64,000 nucleotides of DNA from Streptococcus troglodytae (GTDB taxonomy: Bacteria > Bacillota > Bacilli > Lactobacillales > Streptococcaceae): contig NZ_AP014612.1 of NCBI RefSeq assembly GCF_002355215.1, positions 1,116,001-1,180,000 of the forward strand, in the 5' to 3' direction. The translations under genes and the position numbers were made by a program. Under the pieces are notes generated by a model. It ran no database searches and was not told the DNA's origin. It saw only the letters and a list, made by a program, of their open reading frames with translations. This document shows, piece by piece, positions 63,912 through 64,000 of this stretch (within the stretch, counting starts at the first letter, position 1; every line of letters begins with the position of its first letter).

Positions 63912-64000
63912 AAAGTCCAACTCCTTTGAAAATAATATGCCTTTATCCTAACATCTCCTCAACACCTTGCATAATCTATCTTTTTTATGGTTGGCTATAA
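63912..64000. other. right window edge
   Basis: About 90 AT-rich bases upstream of the UroD-like gene. They hold its ribosome site (AAGGAG) and probably its promoter. No other gene is visible. Confidence 0.4.

Overview
The window is low-GC Firmicute DNA that reads as a chromosomal segment of Streptococcus mutans. Support comes from a WapA-type wall antigen, the bgl beta-glucoside locus, the fol-murB-potABCD and hom-thrB clusters, the clpX-folA-thyA block and a split mevalonate locus. Species assignment rests on recognising these genes and their order; no search was run.

Layout. (1) 1-4562: four minus-strand helper genes of a trans-acyltransferase polyketide/NRPS cluster: Sfp-type PPTase, PksB-like metallo-hydrolase, discrete acyltransferase, and an acyltransferase-enoylreductase fusion that runs off the left edge. 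The megasynthases must lie further left. (2) 4563-9480: a gene-poor junction, a membrane protein, a lone ATP-cone protein, dapA, asd and a structured RNA upstream of asd. (3) 9481-20600: cls, wapA, a helix-turn-helix regulator, then the bgl locus (bglA, bglC, bglP, bglG) with a CHAP-like protein and a decayed gap. (4) 20589-31257: one long minus-strand run, potABCD-murB and folK-B-P-E-C, then thrB-hom. (5) 31363-36704: a polysaccharide deacetylase, an acyl-CoA dehydrogenase-like gene with an IS3-family element at its start codon, an AhpD-like gene, and rplJ-rplL with an L10 leader. (6) 37101-44482: clpL, vitamin B6 salvage genes with a MocR-type regulator, and mmuM-mmuP. (7) 44823-49162: engB, clpX, a 56-aa membrane protein, folA, pnuC, thyA. 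(8) 49369-56096: mvaS-mvaA, a DUF1836 gene, hemolysin III, then fni-mvaK2-mvaD on the other strand; no mevalonate kinase. (9) 56251-63911: two glutathionyl-hydroquinone-reductase paralogues, a GNAT protein, an amino-acid ABC transporter with two binding proteins, and a UroD-like protein.

Themes. Folate enzymes (fol cluster, folA, thyA), aspartate-family synthesis (asd, dapA, hom, thrB), methionine salvage (mmuMP), isoprenoid precursors (mva), beta-glucoside use (bgl) and polyamine uptake (pot) are all represented. The polyketide cassette is the clearest accessory region.

Caution on quality. At least thirteen single-base length changes lie in A or T homopolymers and break otherwise well-conserved genes, including clpX, mvaA, bglP and potD. 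Each is repaired by adding or removing one base in the run. This looks like homopolymer sequencing error, so these genes are given with full spans and treated as probably intact.
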